This document shows positions 43,220-50,162 of a DNA stretch of 53,405 bases, one piece after another. Numbering within the stretch: the first letter of the stretch is position 1; the number at the start of each line of letters is the position of its first letter. Below the pieces are notes generated by a model. That model was not told the origin of the DNA. It saw only the letters and a list, made by a program, of their open reading frames with translations, and searched no databases. The DNA is taken from the NCBI GenBank assembly GCA_016650235.1, contig JAENWC010000028.1, forward strand, positions 1-53,405. The letters are read 5' to 3'. This stretch comes from Terriglobia bacterium. Its GTDB lineage: Bacteria > Acidobacteriota > Terriglobia > Bryobacterales > Bryobacteraceae. Position numbers and translations under genes: made by a program.

Positions 43220-43765
43220 GTGGTGAACTTATACGATCTTGACCCGGGTCCCGAGTGCCCTGAGGTAGTCCGGACCATCGTCGAGATTCCGAAAAACTCC
43301 GGCAACAAATACGAATACGATGAAAAACTGGGCGTGTTTCGCCTGGACCGCGCTCTCTATTCGCCGATGCATTATCCGGGCGACTATGGCTTCATTCCCG
43401 GAACCCTCGCCGACGACGGTGATCCGTTAGACGCGCTGGTGCTGGTGCAGGAGCCAAGCTTTCCCGGCTGCATGATCGAGGTGCGCCCCGTGGGCGTGCT
43501 GGACCTTGTGGACAACGAAGAGGCCGACCAGAAGCTGCTGGTGGTGCCCAACCGCAATCCCCGGTATGAGCAGATACACACGATGGATCAGATCTTCGCG
43601 CACGTGCGGCGCGAGATCGAGCACTTCTTCACCATCTACAAAGAGCTGGAAGGAAAACAGACGCGGATCGAGGGATGGCGTGGGCCCAAGGAGGCCCGGC
43701 AGGTGATCATGGCGTCGCGGAAGAAGTACCTGGACACCAAGGCATTAACGGCGCTGAAGGCCTGA
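43220..43765 (+). CDS. ppa: Inorganic pyrophosphatase, family I
   Basis: A 181-residue soluble pyrophosphatase hydrolysing PPi made by biosynthetic reactions. Family I signatures are EIPKNSGNKYEYD, MHYPGDYGFIPGT, the DGDPLDALVL metal-binding motif and HFFTIYKELEGK. It starts with GTG 43220 (GTG 43223 is equally possible); neither has a clear ribosome site. Confidence 0.94.
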   Translation: MVNLYDLDPGPECPEVVRTIVEIPKNSGNKYEYDEKLGVFRLDRALYSPMHYPGDYGFIPGTLADDGDPLDALVLVQEPSFPGCMIEVRPVGVLDLVDNEEADQKLLVVPNRNPRYEQIHTMDQIFAHVRREIEHFFTIYKELEGKQTRIEGWRGPKEARQVIMASRKKYLDTKALTALKA

Positions 43766-43793
43766 TATCGGTACCGCAAGCTGGAACGCTCTT

Positions 43794-45281
43794 CTACCAG
43801 TTGGCGGAGCGGAACAGGCTCGTCGGCAGCCCGGCGGCATTGTACAGGTTGCAGTCGGGATTAGCCGCCCAGGCGTAGCGGACCGCCAGCGGCGCGGTTA
43901 CCGATGGACTGGACACCACCACTGTTTGACCGTCGATCTTGGCTTCCGCCGCATAGAAGCGCCGGTCGGCGCCGGCCACCTCGAAGCCCTTGAGGGAATC
44001 GCCTTTCGCTTTCAGCCCACCGCCTGTGCTTTCAAACCACACGCGCATCTTGGCGCCTTCCGTTGTGGCTTGCCGGAACCGCGGACCGGAGTAAACGATC
44101 TGTTCCTTGTAGGCGAGATGGCACGCGGCGAGGGCGAGGCGATCACCGACGTCCTGCTTATTCTTCGGGTGAATATCGCCGGGGTCGCCGATGTCGGTGA
44201 TCACTGCCATGCCTGTCTGGCGCAGCTCCAGCGTCTTGGCTTGCGCTTCCTGGACCAGCACCCAATCCGAGGGTGAACCTGCCTTTTCGAAATTTGCGAG
44301 TTGGACAAACAGGAACGGGAAATCACCTTGTCCCCAACGCTCGCGCCAATCCTGAATCATGGTTTCAAAGAGGCGCTGATAGACGGGGGCCTGTGTCTTC
44401 GACGCGTTGCTTTCCCCCTGATACCAGGTTGCGCCTTTGATGGTGTAGGGCAGCAGGGGGTTGATCATCGCGTTGAACAAACCGGCGGGCGTGTGTGGAT
44501 GGCCGGGTCCGAGGGGAGCTGTGGGCCTGCGTCCTTGTTCGACGCCCGGTTTGGTTTTGGCGTCATAGTCCTCTAGTTGTTTTTGGTATTTGGCGGTCGC
44601 CTCCGGATAATCATAGAGCGCTTTGTTCCAGTCGGCCAGAACCGGGAGCAGCGCCGCGTCCGCATACAAGGCCCGGCGTGAGGTCCAGGCCTGCGCCGGC
44701 GTGCCGCCCCAGGTGGAATCGATGAAGGCGACCGGCACATTCAGCTTCTTATGCAAATGGCGTGAGAAGAAGTATCCGATGGCCGAAAAGTTCTTCACAG
44801 AATCGGGCGCGCAGACTTCCCACTTGCCTTCGACATCCTCGAGCGGTTCCGGCGTGGTCCGCCTGACGACCTTGAACAAACGGATCAGCGGATAGACGGC
44901 GGCGGCGATTTCCTGCTCCGCGTTGTCGGACTTGATCACCGTCCACTCCATGTTAGACTGCCCGGAGCCGATCCAGACCTCACCGACCAGCACGTCGCGG
45001 ACGGTAAGCGTGTTCTTGCCGCTAATGCGGAGATCAGCGGCTTGGCCCGGCTGCATTGGCTGGAGCCAGACATCCCATTTGCCTTGCGGGTTTGTGGTTG
45101 CGGTGAGCGTCTGACCGCGGAAGGCCACGGTCACCGATTCACCCGGCTCGGCCCATCCGAAGATCCGCGCGGGTACGCCCTGCTGCAACAGCATGTGATC
45201 CGAGATCAGCGCGGGCAGCTTTACATCGGCCCAAAGAGACACCGAGGCGAGCGCCAATGCGGCGGCGGAACGTAACAACAT
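43794..45281 (-). CDS. Sialate O-acetylesterase family, SGNH hydrolase, exported
   Basis: A 495-residue carbohydrate esterase. It has a signal peptide (MLLRSAAALALASVSLWA), then LPALISDHMLLQQGVPARIF, typical of this family. The SGNH blocks are GEVWIGSGQSNMEW (nucleophile Ser), DSTWGGTPAQAW, ATWYQGESN and DIGDPGDIHPKNKQDVG (catalytic Asp-His). It removes acetyl groups from sialic acid or other glycans. The start follows AAAGGAG. Two tandem palindromic elements separate it from the lipoprotein gene upstream. Confidence 0.9.
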   Translation of the reverse strand: MLLRSAAALALASVSLWADVKLPALISDHMLLQQGVPARIFGWAEPGESVTVAFRGQTLTATTNPQGKWDVWLQPMQPGQAADLRISGKNTLTVRDVLVGEVWIGSGQSNMEWTVIKSDNAEQEIAAAVYPLIRLFKVVRRTTPEPLEDVEGKWEVCAPDSVKNFSAIGYFFSRHLHKKLNVPVAFIDSTWGGTPAQAWTSRRALYADAALLPVLADWNKALYDYPEATAKYQKQLEDYDAKTKPGVEQGRRPTAPLGPGHPHTPAGLFNAMINPLLPYTIKGATWYQGESNASKTQAPVYQRLFETMIQDWRERWGQGDFPFLFVQLANFEKAGSPSDWVLVQEAQAKTLELRQTGMAVITDIGDPGDIHPKNKQDVGDRLALAACHLAYKEQIVYSGPRFRQATTEGAKMRVWFESTGGGLKAKGDSLKGFEVAGADRRFYAAEAKIDGQTVVVSSPSVTAPLAVRYAWAANPDCNLYNAAGLPTSLFRSANW

Positions 45282-45300
45282 GGGAACTATTCTCCTTTAA

Positions 45301-45332
45301 AGCGCAAAGGGCCGCAGGCTCCGTTTTGCGCG
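45301..45332 (+). repeat. Palindromic element, short form (32 bp), tandem copy 1
   Basis: It begins AGCGCAAAGGGC and ends CTCCGTTTTGCGCG, followed by TGTTCTTCAAAA. It is the shortest version, lacking nearly all of the inner palindrome. It lies directly before the ribosome binding site of the esterase gene on the minus strand and could form a hairpin in that transcript. Confidence 0.88.
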
Positions 45333-45343
45333 TGTTCTTCAAA

Positions 45344-45380
45344 AGCGCAAAGGGCTGCGGAGCAGGCTCCGTTTTGCGCG
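45344..45380 (+). repeat. Palindromic element, short form (37 bp), tandem copy 2
   Basis: It begins AGCGCAAAGGGCTGC and ends GCTCCGTTTTGCGCG, followed by TGTTTTTCAAAA, which contains the stop codon of the lipoprotein gene. It retains GAGCAG, part of the inner palindrome of the long form. Its period to copy 1 is 43 bp. Confidence 0.88.
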
Positions 45381-45386
45381 TGTTTT

Positions 45387-46151
45387 TCAAAAGCTGAACT
45401 CGACCGCGCCGGACGCCGATGGCGCCAGCGTGACTTTCCGCTGCTGGGAGCCGTAGACCTCATGCCAGGCCTCCAACGTAAATTCTCCAGGCGGCAGGTT
45501 CTTTATGCTGAATGAGCCATCGGGGCCGGACACCGCATAATAGGGGTGATCGAGCACGCCGATCCATGATTTCATCCAGGTGTGTATGTTGCACTTCACT
45601 GGAATCATCACCTCGGCGCGAGTAAAATCCCGTTCGAGGGCGCCGGCGCCGGGCGCCTGCTGCTGGTTCCACTCGCGGTTGTTCTTCGGCATGGGGTGAA
45701 TGTTGTGCGAGACCGGGTCGCTGTTAGTAACTTCCAGGGGCTGTCCGGCACGAATGCCGAAAACGCGCGGCTGGAAGGTGCAGCCTGCCTGATCGATTTT
45801 GACTTTCTCCGCGGGCGGAGCAAACTGTTTGCCCTCGAGGCCGGCCTGCACATATACGAAGACATTGGCGAGCGCGCCGCCGTCGCCGAGCACGACATCC
45901 TCTTGCACCGGCTTTCCTTTGTGGAGGCGCAGGCATGCAGGTTCTTCGGAGCCCATATTGATCGGCTTGCGGGTGGGCTTCTTTCCGGTAAAGACTACCT
46001 TGCCCGTGACGCCGGCGGCGGTGGCGGCGTTCACTTCAAAGAAAGCCGGCGCGGCCGGGGCTTCGGCTTTCTTCCCGGATGTGGAGGCGCCGGAGCAGCC
46101 AGTCAAAAGACCGGCTGCCGCGGCAAGGGCGATGAGAGCGAGGTACCGCAT
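45387..46151 (-). CDS. Cupredoxin-like lipoprotein
   Basis: A 254-residue lipoprotein with lipobox LLTGCSG. The middle part resembles a plastocyanin-like domain with possible copper ligands: LEVTNSDPVSHNIHP, then PVKCNIHTWMKSW, giving His, Cys and Met/His residues in a type-1-copper order. The C-terminus (GVLDHPYYAVSGPDGSFSIK, then LPPGEFTLEAWHE) is a carboxypeptidase-regulatory-like fold. It is probably a periplasmic electron carrier or metal-binding partner of the adjacent di-haem peroxidase, whose stop is 5 bp upstream. Confidence 0.8.
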   Translation of the reverse strand: MRYLALIALAAAAGLLTGCSGASTSGKKAEAPAAPAFFEVNAATAAGVTGKVVFTGKKPTRKPINMGSEEPACLRLHKGKPVQEDVVLGDGGALANVFVYVQAGLEGKQFAPPAEKVKIDQAGCTFQPRVFGIRAGQPLEVTNSDPVSHNIHPMPKNNREWNQQQAPGAGALERDFTRAEVMIPVKCNIHTWMKSWIGVLDHPYYAVSGPDGSFSIKNLPPGEFTLEAWHEVYGSQQRKVTLAPSASGAVEFSF

Positions 46152-46156
46152 AAGGG

Positions 46157-47329
46157 CTAGTTGCCTCCGGGAGGTCCGATGTTAGCCGGCGTTTCACCGG
46201 TGAGCGATTCGAGGAAAGCAATCAGATCCGCGCGTTCGGTCTGGGATAGTTTCAAGGCCTTGAGGTTCTTATCGAGATGCGGATTCGAGCTGCCGCCACC
46301 GACGTAGAAGTCGACCACGTCCTTAAGTGTGGCGAGGCTTCCATCGTGCATGTAGGGACCGGACTGGGCGATGTTGCGAAGGGTTGGCGTTTTGAAGGCG
46401 CCCTTGTCGGCATCGTTGCCCGACACCTTGGAACGGCCGATGTCCTTCAGTTCGCCCTTGGCATCCACGCCAACGCCGATGTTGTGGAACTTGTTGTCGG
46501 TGAATAGCGCGTGGTCTTTCTCAATGGTGTGGCAGACGGCGCAGTTGCCCTTGGCGGGGTTCTTGAAGACTTCCAGACCGCGCACGGCGGCGGCGCTGAG
46601 GGCTTTCTTGTCGCCTCCAAACTGGTACTTGTCGAAGGGCGAGTTGCCGGTGAGCACGGTGCGTTCAAAGCTCGCAATGGCCTTTCCGATTTTTTCGTAA
46701 GTGACTCTACCGGGGCCGTAGGCCTTTTCAAATTGGGCTTTGTAAGAAGGGTCTTGATCCAGCATCATTTCGCAAGCCACCAAGGTATTGGCCATTTCGA
46801 TTGGATTCTGGACGGGGCCTTCGGCCTGGTTTTCCAGGCTCGGCGAACGGCCATCCCAGAACTGGAGGGAGCTATAAGCGGAGTTCCAAACAGTGGGCGA
46901 GTTGCGGTTGCCGCGCTGGCCCTTCACACCCGACGAATTCGGACTGCCGTCGGAGAAGCCTTTATCGGGCGCATGGCAGGAGGCACAGGCGACGGTGCCA
47001 TCGGCAGAGAGGGTCTTGTCGTAATAGAGCCGCCGCCCAAGCGCGATGGTCTCGGCGGTGGGAGGATTGTCGGCCGGGAGTGGCATCGGGGGTAGGCCGA
47101 GCGGGGCCTTGATTTCCACCACCGCGCCAATGGGCTTGGAGGGCGGAACCGGTTCCGCCTTTTCCTCCGTCTTGGTGGAGCCGCAGGCGGCCAGCAGGAC
47201 CGTGATTCCGATCAAAGCGCCAAGGGCGCTCGCCGCGCCACTAAACCGGAGAGGAAAACGGGACTCATGTTCGTGGCGAGCAGTTCCGTCTTGCGCGTGT
47301 TCATTCAATGAAAGGTGTGTAAGTGACAT
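46157..47329 (-). CDS. Di-haem cytochrome c peroxidase (CcpA/MauG family), lipoprotein
   Basis: A 390-residue protein with two c-type haem sites, CASCH and CAVCH, plus LGRRLYYDKTLSADG and FKTPTLRNIAQSGPYMHDG, typical of bacterial cytochrome c peroxidases. It ends in TERADLIAFLESLTG. ATG 47329 is chosen as the only ATG giving a signal close to the lipobox LLAACGS. Residues about 11-38, ahead of the hydrophobic core, come from an 82-bp palindromic element (HAQDGTARHE ... RFSGAASALGA), so the signal peptide is unusually long. It lies 28 bp after the MFS gene. Confidence 0.9.
   Translation of the reverse strand: MSLTHLSLNEHAQDGTARHEHESRFPLRFSGAASALGALIGITVLLAACGSTKTEEKAEPVPPSKPIGAVVEIKAPLGLPPMPLPADNPPTAETIALGRRLYYDKTLSADGTVACASCHAPDKGFSDGSPNSSGVKGQRGNRNSPTVWNSAYSSLQFWDGRSPSLENQAEGPVQNPIEMANTLVACEMMLDQDPSYKAQFEKAYGPGRVTYEKIGKAIASFERTVLTGNSPFDKYQFGGDKKALSAAAVRGLEVFKNPAKGNCAVCHTIEKDHALFTDNKFHNIGVGVDAKGELKDIGRSKVSGNDADKGAFKTPTLRNIAQSGPYMHDGSLATLKDVVDFYVGGGSSNPHLDKNLKALKLSQTERADLIAFLESLTGETPANIGPPGGN
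47216..47297 (+). repeat. 82-bp palindromic element inside the peroxidase gene (long form)
   Basis: Outer arms are AGCGCCAAGGGC and TTCCGTCTTGCGCG, and the inner inverted repeat is GCTCGCC ... GGCGAGC. It aligns without gaps to the reverse complement of 19095-19176 (67 of 82 identical). The flank TGTTCATTCAA matches that of the intergenic short copies (TGTTCTTCAAA). It is translated on the minus strand as part of the signal region. Confidence 0.88.
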
Positions 47330-47357
47330 AAAAAAGCGAAATTCCTTCTTACGATAA

Positions 47358-48689
47358 CTAATCCGGCAGTTTTCCGTATTGGGGTTCAGGGAGCTGATAG
47401 CTCGCGAGGAACCCAACACCGTAAACAAATAATGCCACCAGTGCGGCGGCAAAGGCCAGTTTAGCCGATGGACTTGCGCCCGGGGTTGTGTTACTCAGTT
47501 GCGCCGTCACGGCGGCAAATGAGGTTCCGATCATGCGTCCGCCAATGTTGGCGGCGAAACTCTCGCCGGTACCGCGCAGATGGATGGGATAGGCGTGAGG
47601 CAGGTAGTTGCCCCAAAAGCTGAACTGCGCCACGGTGACCAGGCCGGCGAGGAAGACGCCCCACTTCAGCATTTCCAGATCAGTCACGGTGGCATAGAAG
47701 AACACGAGTGGAACCAGAATCAGCCCGGGCACCTGGAAGACATGCAGGAGCCGGCGGCGCGAAATGATCCGCACGGCAAGAAATGCCAGCAGAACGCGTC
47801 CCGCCAGTCCGCCGATCTCCTGGTAGAACTGCACATTGCTGACAATCTTTTCCTGCAGCGGGCGCGCGAGGCTGGCCACTTCCGATAATCCGGGTACGAT
47901 GCGGGGCAGATGCTGAATGGCTCCGAATGCGGCGCCGTAGCTGCAGGCGAACATGATGGTGGTGACGATGGTGGTGCGCCGCAGTTCCGGCGAGAACAGC
48001 TCGGCGATGGAAGGCCGCTTCAAAGTTCCGGCATCCTTCTTTTTCTTCCACGCGGGAGACTCGGGTAGAAATGGACGGATGATCATCAGCGGCAGGGCCG
48101 GAATCACGCCGGAGATCAGCGTGTAGCGCCAGGCCTGATGCACTCCATGGATGGCCGGCAGAGAATCGCCGTAAGTGACGGCGAGGTAGTATGCACCGGT
48201 GACCATCAAGCCGCCGACGGATGAGAATGCCTGTGTATAGCCGAGTACGGACTCGCGCTGCTTGTGGTCGGGAAACAGTTCGGCGAGCCATGCCACCGCG
48301 GCGACAAACTCGACGCAAACGCCGATGAACGTGGTGGTACGAAACAGCAGCAACATCTCCAGCGAAGTGGAGAAGCCGGCGGCCATTGCGGAAAGCGCAT
48401 AAAGCAGGATGCTGTAGACGAGCACGCGGCGGCGTCCAAAAAGATCGGTCAGGTATCCTCCGAGCAGTCCAAATGCCCCACCGGCCACCGCCGGGACATA
48501 GAATAGCAGGCTCACCCAGTTGTTGAAGTCGGCCGTGCCTGGTTTGATCTGGGCCATATCCATCAGCGCGGAGCGGATGATGAGCGGCAGCACCAGCAGT
48601 TCATAGATGTCGAAAGCGAAGCCGATGGCGGCTACGACGCAAATCATCCACTGGGTAACCGTGAGGCGGGGTCGTTCATTAGTGGCCAT
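47358..48689 (-). CDS. MFS transporter, sugar/metabolite:proton type
   Basis: A 443-residue transporter with 12 hydrophobic helices. Family signs are GGYLTDLFGRRRVLVYSILL in loop 2-3 (the MFS motif A, G-x-L-x-D-x-x-GRR) and FRTTTFIGVCVEFVAAVAWL in helix 4. Its substrate cannot be predicted. First gene of the apparent minus-strand group that continues with the peroxidase; the divergent gene at 48730 leaves only 40 bp for promoters. Confidence 0.85.
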   Translation of the reverse strand: MATNERPRLTVTQWMICVVAAIGFAFDIYELLVLPLIIRSALMDMAQIKPGTADFNNWVSLLFYVPAVAGGAFGLLGGYLTDLFGRRRVLVYSILLYALSAMAAGFSTSLEMLLLFRTTTFIGVCVEFVAAVAWLAELFPDHKQRESVLGYTQAFSSVGGLMVTGAYYLAVTYGDSLPAIHGVHQAWRYTLISGVIPALPLMIIRPFLPESPAWKKKKDAGTLKRPSIAELFSPELRRTTIVTTIMFACSYGAAFGAIQHLPRIVPGLSEVASLARPLQEKIVSNVQFYQEIGGLAGRVLLAFLAVRIISRRRLLHVFQVPGLILVPLVFFYATVTDLEMLKWGVFLAGLVTVAQFSFWGNYLPHAYPIHLRGTGESFAANIGGRMIGTSFAAVTAQLSNTTPGASPSAKLAFAAALVALFVYGVGFLASYQLPEPQYGKLPD

Positions 48690-48729
48690 AGGGTTTTCTT
48701 TTGGGCAGTCTCAAAGTGTATCGTAAATC

Positions 48730-49737
48730 ATGCTCGCTCGATTCATTGCCGTTGTCTTTTTTGCCATGGCTGCTGAGGCGGAAACCAAAAATCTGGTGCT
48801 GGTCACCGCCGATGGCCTGCGCTGGCAGGAGGTCTTCTCGGGCATCGACGCGAGTTTGATGAACGAGAAGGCGGCCGGGATGCAGGGTAAAGTTATTCTG
48901 CGCGGCCAACTGTGGCATGAGTCGGCCATGGAACGCCGGCAGCGGCTGATGCCATTCTTCTGGAAGCAACTGGCGCCGGACGCGGTGGTGCTGGACAATG
49001 TGCGCGTCACCAACTCCTTCCGCGTCTCCTACCCGGGCTACTCGGAGATCCTGACCGGGCGCGCGCAGGATGAGGTCATCAAAGGCAACTCGCCCATTCA
49101 GAATCCCGTCGAAACGGTGCTGGAGTTTCTGCGCCGCAACTTGCGGTTAACTAAGGAACAGGTGGCCATGTTCGGATCCTGGGATACGTTCCGCTGGATT
49201 TCTGAAAAGACACCGGGGTCCATCACGCTGAACGCAGGCTACATGGACTCAGGGCTGACGCCGCGGATCAGGGAGCTGAGCCGCATGCAGCACGACATAC
49301 GCTCTCCCTGGGACAGTGTGCGGCATGACTACTTCACCTTCGAGATGGCTCTTGATTACCTCAAGTCCGCCAAGCCGCGCGTGCTCTACATTGCCTTTGG
49401 GGAGACAGACGACTGGGCGCACGACCGCCGTTACGACCGTGTCCTGGAATCCATTCAATACTTCGACCGGAGCCTGGAGCGGTTGTGGACGGCGTTGCAG
49501 ACGATGTCCGAGTATCGTAATTCCACCGCGCTCGTGATTACCTCGGACCATGGCCGCGGCAGTAAGCTGGAAGACTGGAGCGGGCATGGAGCCAAAGTCG
49601 ATGGAGCGGACCGCATATGGGCCGTCATTGCAGGGCCGGATCAAGCCAAAGCTGGAAAGATAGAGGCGCAGAAAGACGTCGCTCCCGCCGCGCTGCGGAT
49701 GCTCGGATTGGATCCGGAGCAGTATTTGGGCCGATAG
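48730..49737 (+). CDS. Alkaline phosphatase superfamily hydrolase, exported
   Basis: A 335-residue protein with a short signal peptide (MLARFIAVVFFAMAAEA). Superfamily motifs are NLVLVTADGLRWQEVFSG (metal Asp), NSFRVSYPGYSEILTG (the Ser/Thr nucleophile region), FGETDDWAHD, VITSDHGRG and WSGHGAK (zinc ligands). It is related to phosphoglyceromutase-like and phosphodiesterase members; the substrate is unknown. Confidence 0.82.
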   Translation: MLARFIAVVFFAMAAEAETKNLVLVTADGLRWQEVFSGIDASLMNEKAAGMQGKVILRGQLWHESAMERRQRLMPFFWKQLAPDAVVLDNVRVTNSFRVSYPGYSEILTGRAQDEVIKGNSPIQNPVETVLEFLRRNLRLTKEQVAMFGSWDTFRWISEKTPGSITLNAGYMDSGLTPRIRELSRMQHDIRSPWDSVRHDYFTFEMALDYLKSAKPRVLYIAFGETDDWAHDRRYDRVLESIQYFDRSLERLWTALQTMSEYRNSTALVITSDHGRGSKLEDWSGHGAKVDGADRIWAVIAGPDQAKAGKIEAQKDVAPAALRMLGLDPEQYLGR

Positions 49738-49784
49738 GAGCCGCGCGCATCATTGAATTATGGCCGGGTTCCAGCGTCATCGTC

Positions 49785-50051
49785 ATGGGCAGCAACTCCG
49801 GCGCCATTCAGGCGATTTGCCGGCTGAAGGATGGTAATGCTGAGCGAACAGTTCTGCCCTCGGACTACAGAGACGCCATGGTGGCAATGCAGGACAAACT
49901 GGTCAACATTGAGATCCGGGACTCTTCCTCAGGACCCCTTCGGCTGTTCATAAGCGCAACGCCCTTTTTTCTGCTCTTGGGCTTTTGGATTTTTCTGATG
50001 ATTCGTAGGTTTCCGAATGGCCGGTTCAACCCCTCCCTGATGGACAGATAG
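49785..50051 (+). CDS. Small membrane protein resembling the FtsH N-terminal extracytoplasmic region
   Basis: An 88-residue frame: an extracytoplasmic-type segment (GAIQAICRLKDGNAERTVLP, then YRDAMVAMQDKLVNIEIRD) followed by one transmembrane helix (ISATPFFLLLGFWIFLMIRR) and a short basic tail. This is the layout and wording of the FtsH ectodomain leading into its second helix, but no AAA or protease domain follows. The homologous frame begins near 49750 without a good start codon, so the gene may be a 5'-truncated fragment or use a non-ATG start. No ribosome site is clear. Confidence 0.45.
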   Translation: MGSNSGAIQAICRLKDGNAERTVLPSDYRDAMVAMQDKLVNIEIRDSSSGPLRLFISATPFFLLLGFWIFLMIRRFPNGRFNPSLMDR

Positions 50052-50092
50052 ATCAGGCGACATCGCGGCGCCTTGGAGCGACGCTACAATAA

Positions 50093-50133
50093 CGGGTGGG
50101 CAGCGGCTCCAATTGCCGTTACCCGCCCTTTTT
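50093..50133 (+). terminator. Intrinsic terminator
   Basis: The stem pairs CGGGT (50093-50097) with ACCCG (50121-50125) and AGCGGC with GCCGTT, and is followed by CCC and a T5 run (50129-50133). It would end transcripts from the small membrane-protein gene and insulate the S55 peptidase gene, whose AAAGGAGGT site follows at 50144-50152. Confidence 0.7.
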
Positions 50134-50162
50134 CTCTTACTTGAAAGGAGGTCTCGCCACAC

